Assembly: GCF_003858635.1 (NCBI RefSeq)
Contig: NZ_RQJO01000017.1
Span: 62,001-126,000 of the forward strand
Origin: Larkinella rosea
GTDB lineage: Bacteria; Bacteroidota; Bacteroidia; Cytophagales; Spirosomataceae
DNA length: 64,000 bases
Direction: 5' to 3'
Notes under the pieces: generated by a model
The model's database searches: none
What the model saw: only the letters and a program-made list of their open reading frames with translations
What the model was told of the DNA's origin: nothing
In this document: positions 1 through 9,514 of the stretch, piece by piece
Numbering within the stretch: position 1 is the stretch's first letter
How the letters are laid out: the number at the start of each line of letters is the position of its first letter
Program-made: the position numbers and the translations under genes

Positions 1-873
1 CATCAAACCGGCAATGCCGAGCACTTCCCCGGCATGCACTTCAAAAGTGATATCGGAGAATTTCCCCGCCCGGCTCAGGTTTTTAACTGACAGAATCTCA
101 GCACCTTTGTGACCGGTCGGTTCCGGAAATAGGCTGTCAATTTCCCGGCCCACCATCAGCTGAATCAGCGAATTGATCGTCAGGTCGGCGGCCGGTCTGG
201 TGTCGATGTATTTGCCATCCCGCAAGACCGTAATGGTGTCGGAGATTTCAAATATTTCGTCCATTTTGTGGGAAATGTAAATGATCGCGACGCCTTTCTG
301 CTTCAAATCTTTGATAATGCTGAACAGCGTGGCGACTTCTTTGTCGGACAGCGCGGAAGTCGGCTCATCCATGATAATGACCCGGGCGTCGTTGGAAAGG
401 GCTTTGGCAATTTCCACCATCTGCATTTCGGCCACGCTCAGATACTTCATTTTGGCCGTTGGCGAAATGCTGACGCCCATTTGTTCCAGCAAAACCGCAG
501 CCTGCTGATTCAGCTTTTTTTCATCGATCCAGCCGAATAAACCGCCGTTGGTTTCCCGGCCCAGAAAGATATTCTGCGCTACGGTCAGCTCGGGAACAAT
601 CAGGATTTCCTGGTGAATCATGGAAATGCCTTTCTTTAGCATTTCACTGACGTGACTGGCCTTCAATTCGCTTCCTTCAAAGAAAATCTCCCCCGAATCG
701 GGTGTATGAAGACCGATCAGAATCTTCATGAACGTGGATTTCCCGGCGCCGTTTTCACCCATGAGCGCGTGAACTTCCCCTTTACGGAGGTTCAACTGAA
801 CCTGATCGAGCGCCTTTACGCCCGAAAACGATTTGGTTAATCCATGAACGGTCAGAATGTAATCCGGATTCAT
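1..873 (-). CDS. Sugar ABC transporter ATP-binding protein, RbsA/MglA-like (partial, runs off left edge)
   Basis: This is the N-terminal 291 residues of a cytoplasmic ATPase that powers a ribose/galactose-type sugar importer. The first ATPase domain is complete: Walker A GENGAGKST at about residues 39-47, a signature-like LSVAEMQ segment near 140, Walker B VIIMDEPTSAL near 165, and a switch histidine in ISHKMDE. The second half, expected in RbsA-type tandem ATPases of about 500 residues, begins (EILSVKNLSRAGKF) and is cut by the window edge. The start is the ATG at 871-873. It is the most downstream gene of the minus-strand sugar cluster, separated from the Gfo/Idh gene by a nested inverted repeat. 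Permease and binding protein are presumably beyond the edge. Such importers are less usual in Bacteroidota than SusCD, so the exact sugar is unknown. Confidence 0.88.
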   Translation of the reverse strand, partial: MNPDYILTVHGLTKSFSGVKALDQVQLNLRKGEVHALMGENGAGKSTFMKILIGLHTPDSGEIFFEGSELKASHVSEMLKKGISMIHQEILIVPELTVAQNIFLGRETNGGLFGWIDEKKLNQQAAVLLEQMGVSISPTAKMKYLSVAEMQMVEIAKALSNDARVIIMDEPTSALSDKEVATLFSIIKDLKQKGVAIIYISHKMDEIFEISDTITVLRDGKYIDTRPAADLTINSLIQLMVGREIDSLFPEPTGHKGAEILSVKNLSRAGKFSDITFEVHAGEVLGIAGLM

Positions 874-907
874 TATTGATGAAAACACAATGGGTTGGGA
901 GAATTAT

Positions 908-1063
908 CAGCCCACGCACGGTTCGAACCGTGGGAACAAAGAATAAATATTGGCTAAATCAAAACCGTTTTAACGGTTTCCGGGGCTCGGAAACCGTTAA
1001 AACGGTTTTGATAAAATCAAATATGATTCTGTCCCCGAAACCACGGTTCAGACCGTGGGCTGG
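908..1063. repeat. Nested REPIN-like inverted repeat
   Basis: An inner perfect 25-bp inverted repeat (958-982 with 988-1012) has a 5-nt centre, and each arm is itself self-complementary (AACCGTT/AACGGTT). It is enclosed by an outer pair (908-934 with 1041-1063) built on CCCACGGTTC...CCGTGGG, again with each arm palindromic. It fills the gap between the Gfo/Idh gene and the ABC ATPase. It could act as an mRNA stabiliser or attenuator inside the operon, or be a pair of nested mobile palindromes; the sequence alone does not decide. Confidence 0.85.
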
Positions 1064-1076
1064 TAATTACCTAAAA

Positions 1077-2240
<1,164 letters not shown>

Positions 2241-2253
2241 TTTTTAAGTTAAG

Positions 2254-2385
2254 GTTTACAGTTTTCGATATACGGTTTTCGGCGTACCCATGGACTTTAG
2301 TCCGTGTTTTCCATATTGACCATGACTTAGCCCTGAAGAAAGAACACGGACTCAAGTCCGTGGGTACGTTAAAAACTGTATACTA
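2254..2385. repeat. Nested inverted repeat: CCCACGGACT hairpin pair inside a TACAGTTTT pair
   Basis: The inner arms 2283-2308 and 2343-2368 match at 24 of 26 positions; each contains the self-complementary unit CACGGACTTTAGTCCGTG or a close variant. The outer arms (GTTTACAGTTTT at 2254 and AAAACTGTATAC at 2372-2383) belong to the second repeat family seen elsewhere in the window. The element reaches the stop codon of the upstream isomerase gene and fills the gap to the Gfo/Idh gene. Confidence 0.85.
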
Positions 2386-3414
2386 TTCACTCCATCCGTG
2401 CTGGTCGCGGACTTTGATGAGGGCTGCCAGGATGTCGTTCCAGGTTTGCTGTTTATACATGACCTCGTTCGGGAACATACAGCCATCCCAGCAAATGTGT
2501 TTGAAGGCTTTGGTGAGGTTGCCGTTTTCATCGCGGAGCCAGTAGCCCGCATCTTTGGCAATATCGAGTTTACCGTTCGGGTCGGTGGCCAGGCAGTGGC
2601 GACCGGTTTTGTCGTGCGAGCCGGTTCCGTGAACGGTTCCGTCATTCTGAGCCACGTGGAAATCGATGGTCCAGGGGCGCAGGGCTGCCGTCATTTTTTT
2701 CAGGCCTTCTTCCAGTGCAGCGCGGTCGCTCCAGTCGAAGTCGGCGGGCAGAATGCGGTCTTCGGGGCTGTTGTAACCCAGCATGTACAGCAAGGTGTGC
2801 GACATATCGGCCTGGAAGCCCATGTTCGGACGGTCGACAGCCGCCAGCGTATCGATCATCGTTTTCCAACTGTGCATACCACCCCAGCAGATTTCGCCTT
2901 CAGCGGCCAGTTTTTCGCCGTATTCAGCGGCTACATCGCAGGCTTCGCGGAAGGTTTCAGCAATCAGTTTGGTGTTGCCCGCCGGATCTTTCGCCCAGGT
3001 TTCGGGGGAACTGGCCGAGTCGATGCGAATGACACCGTACGTCCGAATGCCGATTTCTTTCAGGTATTGACCGTATTGACAGGCTTTCCGAACCATGTCG
3101 ACAAAAACCGCCCGGTCTTCCTTACTACCCAGAACCGGTCCGCCCCAGATCGGAGCCACCAGCGAACCGATGACTAACCCGTGGGCGGCCACTTTATCGG
3201 CCAATTTCTTAGCCCCTTCTTTCGGGTCATTGATGTCGATGCTGGGATCGAACAGACCGACATCGACGCCGTCGAACTTCACACCGTCTACTTCCGCAGC
3301 CGCCGTCAGTTCCAGCATGGTATCGATCGGAATCAGCGGTTCAGAATCTGGACCTTTTCCCACCACACCCGGCCAGGTGGCGTTGTGGAGCTTGGGGAAA
3401 CTATTTGTGCTCAT
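2383..3414 (-). CDS. Sugar phosphate isomerase/epimerase-like TIM-barrel protein
   Basis: This 343-residue cytoplasmic protein belongs to the xylose-isomerase-like/AP endonuclease 2 superfamily. Visible metal-site candidates are [12 protein letters not shown] (about 185), the FQADMSHT segment (about 215) and the histidine cluster in [18 protein letters not shown] (about 265). No signal peptide is present. Family members isomerise, epimerise or dehydrate sugars; in keto-sugar pathways relatives act as lyases or hydratases. It follows the cupin gene in the same strand, with a REPIN-like hairpin on each side, and probably belongs to the same transcription unit as the Gfo/Idh enzyme. The actual reaction is an inference. 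Confidence 0.85.
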   Translation of the reverse strand: MSTNSFPKLHNATWPGVVGKGPDSEPLIPIDTMLELTAAAEVDGVKFDGVDVGLFDPSIDINDPKEGAKKLADKVAAHGLVIGSLVAPIWGGPVLGSKEDRAVFVDMVRKACQYGQYLKEIGIRTYGVIRIDSASSPETWAKDPAGNTKLIAETFREACDVAAEYGEKLAAEGEICWGGMHSWKTMIDTLAAVDRPNMGFQADMSHTLLYMLGYNSPEDRILPADFDWSDRAALEEGLKKMTAALRPWTIDFHVAQNDGTVHGTGSHDKTGRHCLATDPNGKLDIAKDAGYWLRDENGNLTKAFKHICWDGCMFPNEVMYKQQTWNDILAALIKVRDQHGWSE

Positions 3415-3446
3415 GATGAAATGTTGGTTTAAGGTTTTAGAAAATC

Positions 3447-3525
3447 GTACCCACGGACTTTAGTCCGTGTTTTTTGAGCTATTTATTTGGTTACCTCGAA
3501 AACACGGACTAAAGTCCGTGGGTAC
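3447..3525. repeat. REPIN-like perfect inverted repeat, CCCACGGACT family
   Basis: Two 27-bp arms (3447-3473 and 3499-3525) are perfect inverted copies with a 25-nt centre. Each arm contains the self-complementary CACGGACTTTAGTCCGTG. It ends one base before the stop codon of the cupin gene and lies 32 bases upstream of the next start, so any transcript through the operon would fold a strong hairpin here. Confidence 0.9.
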
Positions 3526-3526
3526 A

Positions 3527-4732
3527 TTACAATACTAAATCCGGATTAGCCGGGCCGAAGTGTTTCAGCATGACAATCGGATCGGTCGTCGACGGGTTGA
3601 CGATGGTAACACCTTCCACGGCGGATTTTTCACTGATGAAAAATTCGTCGTTGGTCAGTTGGCCATAGCGAATCAGGGCCGGGGTTTCGATGTCCCAAAC
3701 GCCCATTTTGCCGTGTCCCTGCATCACGATGATTCCGTAGGCGGCACTGTCTTTGATGGTAACGGTTTGACCCGGGAAAACCGTCAGTTCCTTGGCGCTG
3801 AACGCGTCGGATTTGTAGCAAACCCAGACTTCGCTGTAACCTTCGGCGGCCATTTCGGCGGAATCCTTCACCGGTTTCGGCACCATGTAGCGGTTGGCCA
3901 TCATCTGCGGATCGACGTTCAGGTCCCAGTCAATGGCTTCCATCAGCTGGTCGTAGTCACCGATGCGGTCTTTCGGCGTGCCGTTCCAGAGCAATTCTTC
4001 CGGAATAATGGCCTCATTGACAAGGGATTGGTACATCGCAAAAACGTCAGACGCTTTTTGCGGTTCGTACGTACACAAACTACCCGGCGCGTGGAGCAGC
4101 CCCGGCGGAACATCCCAGCCCGTTCCCGGTTCCAGGCGATAGGCCATCGAGTAGTTGGTGATCTTGTTATCGCCTTTCGTGAAATTCTGCAGGCATTCCT
4201 TGATCTGTTCTTTGCTCGTTCCCGGCGCAATGCCGATGAACGTATAGGGGAAATCACCGCCGTGATTGTTCAGTTGCGGAGGGAAATAATAAGCCTCCGG
4301 TTTGCCCAACTGGCCGATCAGGGCTGCCTGCTCGTCGTTGTGGTGGAGGTGGTGGGGGAGTGGCCCCATGTTGTCGAAAAACTTGGAATACATCGGCCAC
4401 GCACCGTATTCATTCCACAAGCGGTCGCCAATCAGTTCGCCTTTCAGCTCGTCGATGGCGTCTTTCAATAAAATTTTTTCTTCCGTTGTGCCGTCCGAAT
4501 AAACGACTGCACTCAAGCCTTCGTTTTCGCCGGTCAGCGGACCATTTTTTGCGGGCGTTGTCGACGACAACCAGCGTTCGTCGATGCCACCGCGCTCACC
4601 GCCCAGGACGTAATAATCATCAGGATGTAACTTAATTCTCCGTCCGGGAACACAGAATGACCGGGGCACCCAGGTCGGAGCCAAACGCAAAATTCCTTTT
4701 CCCTGTTCCAGGGCTTTTTCTGCTAAACTCAT
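3527..4732 (-). CDS. Mannose-6-phosphate isomerase-like cupin protein
   Basis: This 401-residue cytoplasmic protein has a central cupin-like metal site: HHLHHNDEQA at about residues 127-136 supplies clustered histidines and a glutamate, followed by the HAPGSLCTYEP segment near 215 and a second beta-rich half after about 300 (FPGQTVTIKDSAAYGIIVMQG). This bicupin plan resembles class I phosphomannose isomerases, but I cannot see enough family-specific motif to call a true ManA. It is followed by the TIM-barrel gene and preceded by the DUF4432 gene 14 bases away, implying co-transcription. A role in sugar isomerisation is inferred from fold and neighbours. Confidence 0.7.
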   Translation of the reverse strand: MSLAEKALEQGKGILRLAPTWVPRSFCVPGRRIKLHPDDYYVLGGERGGIDERWLSSTTPAKNGPLTGENEGLSAVVYSDGTTEEKILLKDAIDELKGELIGDRLWNEYGAWPMYSKFFDNMGPLPHHLHHNDEQAALIGQLGKPEAYYFPPQLNNHGGDFPYTFIGIAPGTSKEQIKECLQNFTKGDNKITNYSMAYRLEPGTGWDVPPGLLHAPGSLCTYEPQKASDVFAMYQSLVNEAIIPEELLWNGTPKDRIGDYDQLMEAIDWDLNVDPQMMANRYMVPKPVKDSAEMAAEGYSEVWVCYKSDAFSAKELTVFPGQTVTIKDSAAYGIIVMQGHGKMGVWDIETPALIRYGQLTNDEFFISEKSAVEGVTIVNPSTTDPIVMLKHFGPANPDLVL

Positions 4733-4746
4733 TTTTCTCGTTGTTT

Positions 4747-5808
4747 TTAGTCAGCCAAATTTAAAAAATGTTCGATTTTATCGGTGGTATTCAGGATTTC
4801 AAGTTCCACATTGTAACTGCGGCTTTCGCCCGGCGCCAGAAAAATCAGTTCGTTCAACTCCCGGGCTTTGGCCTGTCCCATCGGTGGATGGGTGCCGGGT
4901 TCGATGCCCGTCACGTATTCGCCCGCGCCCCAGTGCTGCCAGTTGGTCAGCCAGGGAAGCTGCGATTTCTGAAACCGCATCGCCAGCGCAAAACCGAGCT
5001 GGGCGTTGTACAAACCGGCCGTACAGGTTCCGCTGTCGTCCGGGGTGGCGTCGATAATGGCGACTTCTTCCCCAAAACCGCTGTGGCTTTCCAGCGGAGC
5101 CGGGCATTTCCGGAAGTTATTCCCTTCCACAAAAATAAAATTCTCCTGATCGGGATGCCGGGGTTGCCAGGGGCCTTTCCAGATCAGATCAGTTCCTTCG
5201 TCGACCAGCGGCCAGCCAAAATTGAAATGGTACAGCAGCATGTGCGGAGCGGGCGTGTTGGCCCGGTTGATCACCTCGTCGTGAATCCGGATGGTCGGCT
5301 GCCCAAGCGTGCCGGAAATCGTCCGTCGTAATTCCAGACTCGGACCGAAAACCCGCGTCTGGCGAATTATCCCGGTGATGCTCATGTCCATCTTGCCGAT
5401 GGCCGGATCAGGCTGAATGATGGATTCGATTTCGGCCGGAATGTTGCTGATTTCACCGTGCAAACCGCGCTCGCCGTAGGCATCCGATTCAGGACCGCCC
5501 ACGTGCGTGAGGCCACAGGTAACCAGCAAACCGCCGTTGAACGTACGAAGCCAGTCGATTCCTTTATCCGAAAACGGCTGCGGAGGGGTAATGCCGGAAT
5601 GGCTCAGCCAGGCCAAACCGTATTGGTTATAAAACGCATCGGCGATGTCCATCGCCCGGTCGATCACCACTTTGTAACGCAATCCGGTACCGGTATTGAT
5701 CCAGGCAATGCGTGTACCGCGTCCGGCGCCGTTGTCCAGCACAGCGGTTTCGATTCCGCCCCATTGCGCCGGGTGAGAAAGTTTGGTATGCCAGTTTGGT
5801 TGTGTCAA
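4747..5808 (-). CDS. DUF4432 family protein, aldose 1-epimerase-like
   Basis: This 353-residue protein has the hallmarks of DUF4432, a galactose-mutarotase-fold family: VIDRAMDIADAFYN near 50, GGLLVTCGLTHVGGPESD near 95-110, and GLHGEISNIPAEIES near 115-130. The central HMLLYHFNFGWPLVDEG carries the conserved histidine and acidic residues expected in the sugar-binding cleft. There is no signal peptide. Members are predicted to interconvert anomers or bind sugars. The gene ends 14 bases before the cupin gene and is preceded by a long inverted repeat that separates it from the DUF1080 gene. Mutarotation of the pathway sugar is the likely role; substrate unknown. Confidence 0.85.
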   Translation of the reverse strand: MTQPNWHTKLSHPAQWGGIETAVLDNGAGRGTRIAWINTGTGLRYKVVIDRAMDIADAFYNQYGLAWLSHSGITPPQPFSDKGIDWLRTFNGGLLVTCGLTHVGGPESDAYGERGLHGEISNIPAEIESIIQPDPAIGKMDMSITGIIRQTRVFGPSLELRRTISGTLGQPTIRIHDEVINRANTPAPHMLLYHFNFGWPLVDEGTDLIWKGPWQPRHPDQENFIFVEGNNFRKCPAPLESHSGFGEEVAIIDATPDDSGTCTAGLYNAQLGFALAMRFQKSQLPWLTNWQHWGAGEYVTGIEPGTHPPMGQAKARELNELIFLAPGESRSYNVELEILNTTDKIEHFLNLAD

Positions 5809-5819
5809 ATCTGTTTAAA

Positions 5820-5905
5820 GTTTACGGTTTACCGTTTTCAGTTTTCGGGAGCTGACGCATTTCTGTTCATGCGTCAGCTCCCGAAAACCGTAAACGGTAA
5901 ACCGG
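5820..5905. repeat. Long hairpin, TACGGTTTTCGG repeat family
   Basis: A perfect 19-bp stem (5842-5860 with 5869-5887, loop TTCTGTTC) is extended by an outer 13-bp pairing (5827-5839 with 5891-5903). The loop-proximal part contains GACGCAT...ATGCGTCAGC, related to the GCTGGCGCA core of the other copies of this family (19.5, 36.0 and 37.0 kb). It lies between the DUF1080 and DUF4432 genes within the presumed operon. Confidence 0.9.
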
Positions 5906-5915
5906 ACACCGTAAC

Positions 5916-6707
5916 TTATTTTATTTCTTTCAGCAACAGATTGCGGTATTGCACCTTCATCGGCGGGCCGACGTGCACCTGAACGCCCAGCATTCCTTTG
6001 GCGGCTCCGTTAACCGTGTCTTCGTCGGTTACTTCACTCATCAGGATACCGTTGATGTAATGCTGCAGTTTGTTGCCTTTCACGATCAGGTGGAACGTGT
6101 TCCAGTCGTCGCTTTTAATAAAAGCCTTCAACGAGTCCGAACTACCCAATGAACCGGTTACGGTCAGGCCATTCCAGGCATTCCGGCTGACGTTGGCCCG
6201 AATGCCTTCCGGAGTTGCCGGACCCGTGTAGGGCTTGATGGTGGTTTTCTGCCCCCGGTACGCCAGCGTCGTCCGCTTGCGTTCCTCGTAATTCTGACCC
6301 GTGTAGTTTTTCTTGCCGTCGATGTCAGCCTGATAGCCCCGGAGTGCGAAGGGAATGTCGGTCAGTTGTTCACTGCGGTAATTGATACCGGAGTTACCAC
6401 TTTCAGTAATGTTAAATTCACCTTTGAGCTCGAAATCAGCCGGTTGGCCGCCTTTCCAGATGATAAAATTGTTGGTTTTGAGGAGGGTTGTTGGGGTAAT
6501 TTCACCGACCAGATTACCGTTTTCGGCCCGCCAGTACGTCGGGTCGGCGTCCCAGCCTTTCAGGGATTTTCCGTCAAATATTTTTACGTAGCCTTCTTTT
6601 TTTTCCTGCTTCGTCTGACCCACCGAAACCGTCGCTAAACCGCCGGTTAACAATGTTGTCAATGCCAGTCCGGTGGCAAGAAATTTAACATCTGATTTTT
6701 TCAGCAT
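5916..6707 (-). CDS. DUF1080 secreted protein (3-keto-disaccharide hydrolase domain)
   Basis: This secreted protein of 263 residues has an N-terminal signal peptide (MLKKSDVKFLATGLALTTLL) and one DUF1080 concanavalin-like domain starting at GYVKIFDGKSLKGWDAD near residue 40. Typical markers are WKGGQPADFELKGEF and SGNSGINYRSE, plus DDWNTFHLIVKGNKLQHYINGI near the C-terminus. Family members hydrolyse 3-keto-glycosides or bind glycans in the periplasm. I chose the ATG at 6707 because the 21-base upstream extension begins with GTG and spoils the signal peptide. It lies between the haem dehydrogenase gene (across a terminator-like hairpin) and the DUF4432 gene, which supports a keto-glycoside cleavage role. 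Confidence 0.88.
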   Translation of the reverse strand: MLKKSDVKFLATGLALTTLLTGGLATVSVGQTKQEKKEGYVKIFDGKSLKGWDADPTYWRAENGNLVGEITPTTLLKTNNFIIWKGGQPADFELKGEFNITESGNSGINYRSEQLTDIPFALRGYQADIDGKKNYTGQNYEERKRTTLAYRGQKTTIKPYTGPATPEGIRANVSRNAWNGLTVTGSLGSSDSLKAFIKSDDWNTFHLIVKGNKLQHYINGILMSEVTDEDTVNGAAKGMLGVQVHVGPPMKVQYRNLLLKEIK

Positions 6708-6752
6708 GGCATTTTCGATTTTTAACACTTGGACTATTTTCTACCAAAACGC

Positions 6753-6794
6753 AAAATCCCTGATTCCTCATGTAACGGAAGAACCAGGGATTTT
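6753..6794 (-). terminator. Rho-independent terminator-like hairpin after the haem dehydrogenase gene
   Basis: A 14-bp stem with one mismatch (6753-6766 with 6781-6794) encloses a 14-nt loop and, read on the minus strand, ends in ATTTTGCGTTTTGG. It lies 8 bases after the stop of the haem dehydrogenase gene. It would at least partly insulate the DUF1080 gene downstream. Confidence 0.65.
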
Positions 6795-6801
6795 GGTCAA
6801 T

Positions 6802-9495
6802 TTATTTATCGCCTTTTGATGCTCCGCTACCGCCTTTGTACACAGCGTTATCCGGGTTTCCGCCCGCTTTCAGGAATGCCATCAGATCTTTCAATTCCTC
6901 CGGATTCAGCGAGTTGATCAGGCCCGGCAGCATGATCGATTCCGTCGAAAACTTGGTAGAAGTTACATCTTTCTTCGGAAGTTTCCGGGTTTGATCCGTA
7001 GCAAACGGGTTCTGGGAAATCGTATAATTCACTTTATCCTCAGAAAGCTGGCGACCGACAACCGATTGCCCGTTTTTCAGGTAGTAAATGGTGGACGCAT
7101 ACTGGTCCGAAACCGCTTTGTTCGGGTTGATGATGGCGTCCAGAATATCTTTGTTTGAAAACCGGGTACCGAGTTGCGTCAAATCCGGACCTACATCACC
7201 TCCTGAGCCCTGAACGGAGTGACAACGACTACAGAGAATGGCACCATAGATTTTTTTGCCTTCCTCAAAATTACGTCCTTTCAGATCTTCACCAACGGCA
7301 GCAACGGCATCGTCTAACTGCCAGCGCCGACCGGGGCCTTTGGGCGCATAGCCCATCGACAGGTCATTACCTGACGATGTGAGCAATTCGGCACCAGACA
7401 TTTTGTTATACTTGTCAAACTGGTCTTTAGGAACATGGGCCAATGCCAGTTTGCGGGCGCGGTCAATAAAACCAACGTAACTACGGCCACCCTGGTATTT
7501 GAACGCATTTCCGAACCAGGTGAAGTATTTGTTCCGCAGTTCGGGCGTCCAGCCGGTTTCTTCGCGGCTCAGCATCACGGCGTAGTAGGTCTGTTGCAGT
7601 GGCGGTACTTTTTCCAGCATTTTGGCAATGTCCAGACCATACTGCGGGTTGCGCAGAATCAAATCGGAAGATGCCGTTGAAGGTGTCAGATTAAGATCGG
7701 CCATGCCCGGTTCTTCTTTCTTTTCCATCAATGCCAGTGTTTTGGACACAACACCCGGCGCTTCCAGGTAGATCAGCACTTTACTCAGTCCCCGGTTCAA
7801 CAAGGCGGTTTTGGCCGGATAATACGGATTCAAATAAGCAATTACTTTGGCTTTGTCGGCGTCGGCAGGGGCGCCCATCCGAAGGAAAATCAGCTCAAAA
7901 GCCCGCAGCACATCGAATTGCTGCGATTCCGGCAGTTGAGCAAAGTTAATTTTCAACAGCGTATTGATGGCTCCGCTTTTTACGGATTCGCTGCCTTGCC
8001 GGGCCAGGGCTACGATGGCCTGCGTTGCGCGCTGCGGATTGGTTTCGGCCAGTGCCTTATCTTGCCACTGAGCGACCGGCTGATGTTCCACAGCAATCCG
8101 GGCCGCGTAACGGACAAACCGGTCGGGGTGGTTCAAATTCGGCCAGGCAGCGGCTAAAGCCGCCGGATTGGGCTCCAGGTGGTATTGTTCCAGACTGGTC
8201 CGCAGTTTATGCTCGGCTGTGATGTTGGGCGTCAAAGGTGCGGTTGACGTCGACTCGGAACCGTTGTAATAAACCCGGTACAGATCCGATTCCAGTCGAC
8301 GACCACCGACCAGGAAGTACATGGCACCGTCGGGACCGATCGAACCGTCCGTCAGCGGCAGGGGAGAGCCCGAAATAAATTCTTCGCGTTCGCCTTCGTA
8401 GGTCGCGCCTTTTGGTTTGAGGTGAATCGAGTAAATAATCCCGAAACTCCAGTCAAACGCGTACAGCGACTGGCGGTATTTTTGGGGAAACTTCGCATTT
8501 GAGCCGTAAAAAACGTTGGTCGGGGAGCCCTGGCCAATGTTCACCAGGGGAGGTAAATTGTCCGGATTGCCGGGCAACCATTTGCTGTTCCCCGTGCGCC
8601 AGCCAAATTCGGCTCCGCTCGGAACGTGGCAAATGCGGGTCGGACGATACCAGGGGGTACCAAAATCCCACTCCATGTCGGAATCGTAGGTGAACATGTC
8701 CCCGTTTTCGTTAAAAGCCACGTCGAACTCGTTCCGGAAACCGGCTCCGATCAGTTCCCAGCGTTTTCCTTCGGGGTCGATATTGGCGACCCAGCCACCC
8801 GGCGCCATCCGGTCGTTGGCATGGCCACGAGGATCTTTGATCAACGGAAACAGGTTGTCTTCTTTCCAGTTAGAGGGCAACCGGTAAGCATCCATCTGGG
8901 GAACGTCCGTGTGGTTACCGGCAACCACATAAAGCGATTTTTTATCCGGGGACAACACAACGCTGTGTGGTCCGTGTTCTCCTTCGCCTTTCAATTCCCG
9001 GAGCAAGGTAACCTTATCGTATTGGTCGTCACCGTCCGAATCCTGCAGGCGGTATAAACCGCTGGACTTCGGAAAACGGGGATTAGACCGGTTATTGACC
9101 ATTACATAAAGGCTATTGAATGCATAGAGCAATCCCTGGGCATAGCCCATTCCCAACGTATCCTTGCCAACGCTCAATTTCTCAACGGTGGGTTTGGTCG
9201 AGCCGGAACCGATCTTCGGAATAGTCAGTCGGAATAGACCGCCGTATTGATCGGAGCAAATCATACGACCTTTGTCGTCAAACGTCATCGAAACCCAGGA
9301 ACCCTGGTTATTTTCGGAGGGACTGTACAAATGTTCTGCCTTAAAACCGGGCAGCAGTTTTAGCTTGTCGACTTTCGGACTTTCGGCCCCCTGGCGGTTC
9401 GTTTCCGGATACCGTAAGGTCACCCAGGATGCTCCGACCAAAACAAGAGCCGAGACCGATAACACGAGTTTGGCTGCGTTGAAGCGTGAAAACAT
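6802..9495 (-). CDS. Membrane-bound dehydrogenase-like propeller protein with C-terminal haem c
   Basis: This 897-residue exported protein combines an N-terminal signal/anchor (residues about 7-25), a sugar-dehydrogenase-like beta-propeller (KLLPGFKAEHLY to about 420, with GHANDRMAPGGWVANIDPEGKRW and the FRNEFDVAFNENGDMFTYD motif), a helical HEAT-like middle, and a C-terminal cytochrome c domain with CSRCH near 770 and a likely distal methionine in MLPGL. This order is typical of putative membrane-bound dehydrogenases found in Planctomycetes and some Bacteroidota. It probably oxidises a sugar in the periplasm and passes electrons to the haem. It follows a SusC/SusD pair and precedes the DUF1080 gene, which fits oxidation of a glycoside before cleavage. 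Confidence 0.88.
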   Translation of the reverse strand: MFSRFNAAKLVLSVSALVLVGASWVTLRYPETNRQGAESPKVDKLKLLPGFKAEHLYSPSENNQGSWVSMTFDDKGRMICSDQYGGLFRLTIPKIGSGSTKPTVEKLSVGKDTLGMGYAQGLLYAFNSLYVMVNNRSNPRFPKSSGLYRLQDSDGDDQYDKVTLLRELKGEGEHGPHSVVLSPDKKSLYVVAGNHTDVPQMDAYRLPSNWKEDNLFPLIKDPRGHANDRMAPGGWVANIDPEGKRWELIGAGFRNEFDVAFNENGDMFTYDSDMEWDFGTPWYRPTRICHVPSGAEFGWRTGNSKWLPGNPDNLPPLVNIGQGSPTNVFYGSNAKFPQKYRQSLYAFDWSFGIIYSIHLKPKGATYEGEREEFISGSPLPLTDGSIGPDGAMYFLVGGRRLESDLYRVYYNGSESTSTAPLTPNITAEHKLRTSLEQYHLEPNPAALAAAWPNLNHPDRFVRYAARIAVEHQPVAQWQDKALAETNPQRATQAIVALARQGSESVKSGAINTLLKINFAQLPESQQFDVLRAFELIFLRMGAPADADKAKVIAYLNPYYPAKTALLNRGLSKVLIYLEAPGVVSKTLALMEKKEEPGMADLNLTPSTASSDLILRNPQYGLDIAKMLEKVPPLQQTYYAVMLSREETGWTPELRNKYFTWFGNAFKYQGGRSYVGFIDRARKLALAHVPKDQFDKYNKMSGAELLTSSGNDLSMGYAPKGPGRRWQLDDAVAAVGEDLKGRNFEEGKKIYGAILCSRCHSVQGSGGDVGPDLTQLGTRFSNKDILDAIINPNKAVSDQYASTIYYLKNGQSVVGRQLSEDKVNYTISQNPFATDQTRKLPKKDVTSTKFSTESIMLPGLINSLNPEELKDLMAFLKAGGNPDNAVYKGGSGASKGDK

Positions 9496-9514
9496 AAGAA
9501 AATTAGATAAAGGT

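Noticed and set aside
3560-4471. 303-codon plus-strand frame opposite the cupin gene
   Set aside because: Antisense shadow with no family resemblance, while the minus-strand frame carries the histidine-rich cupin site.
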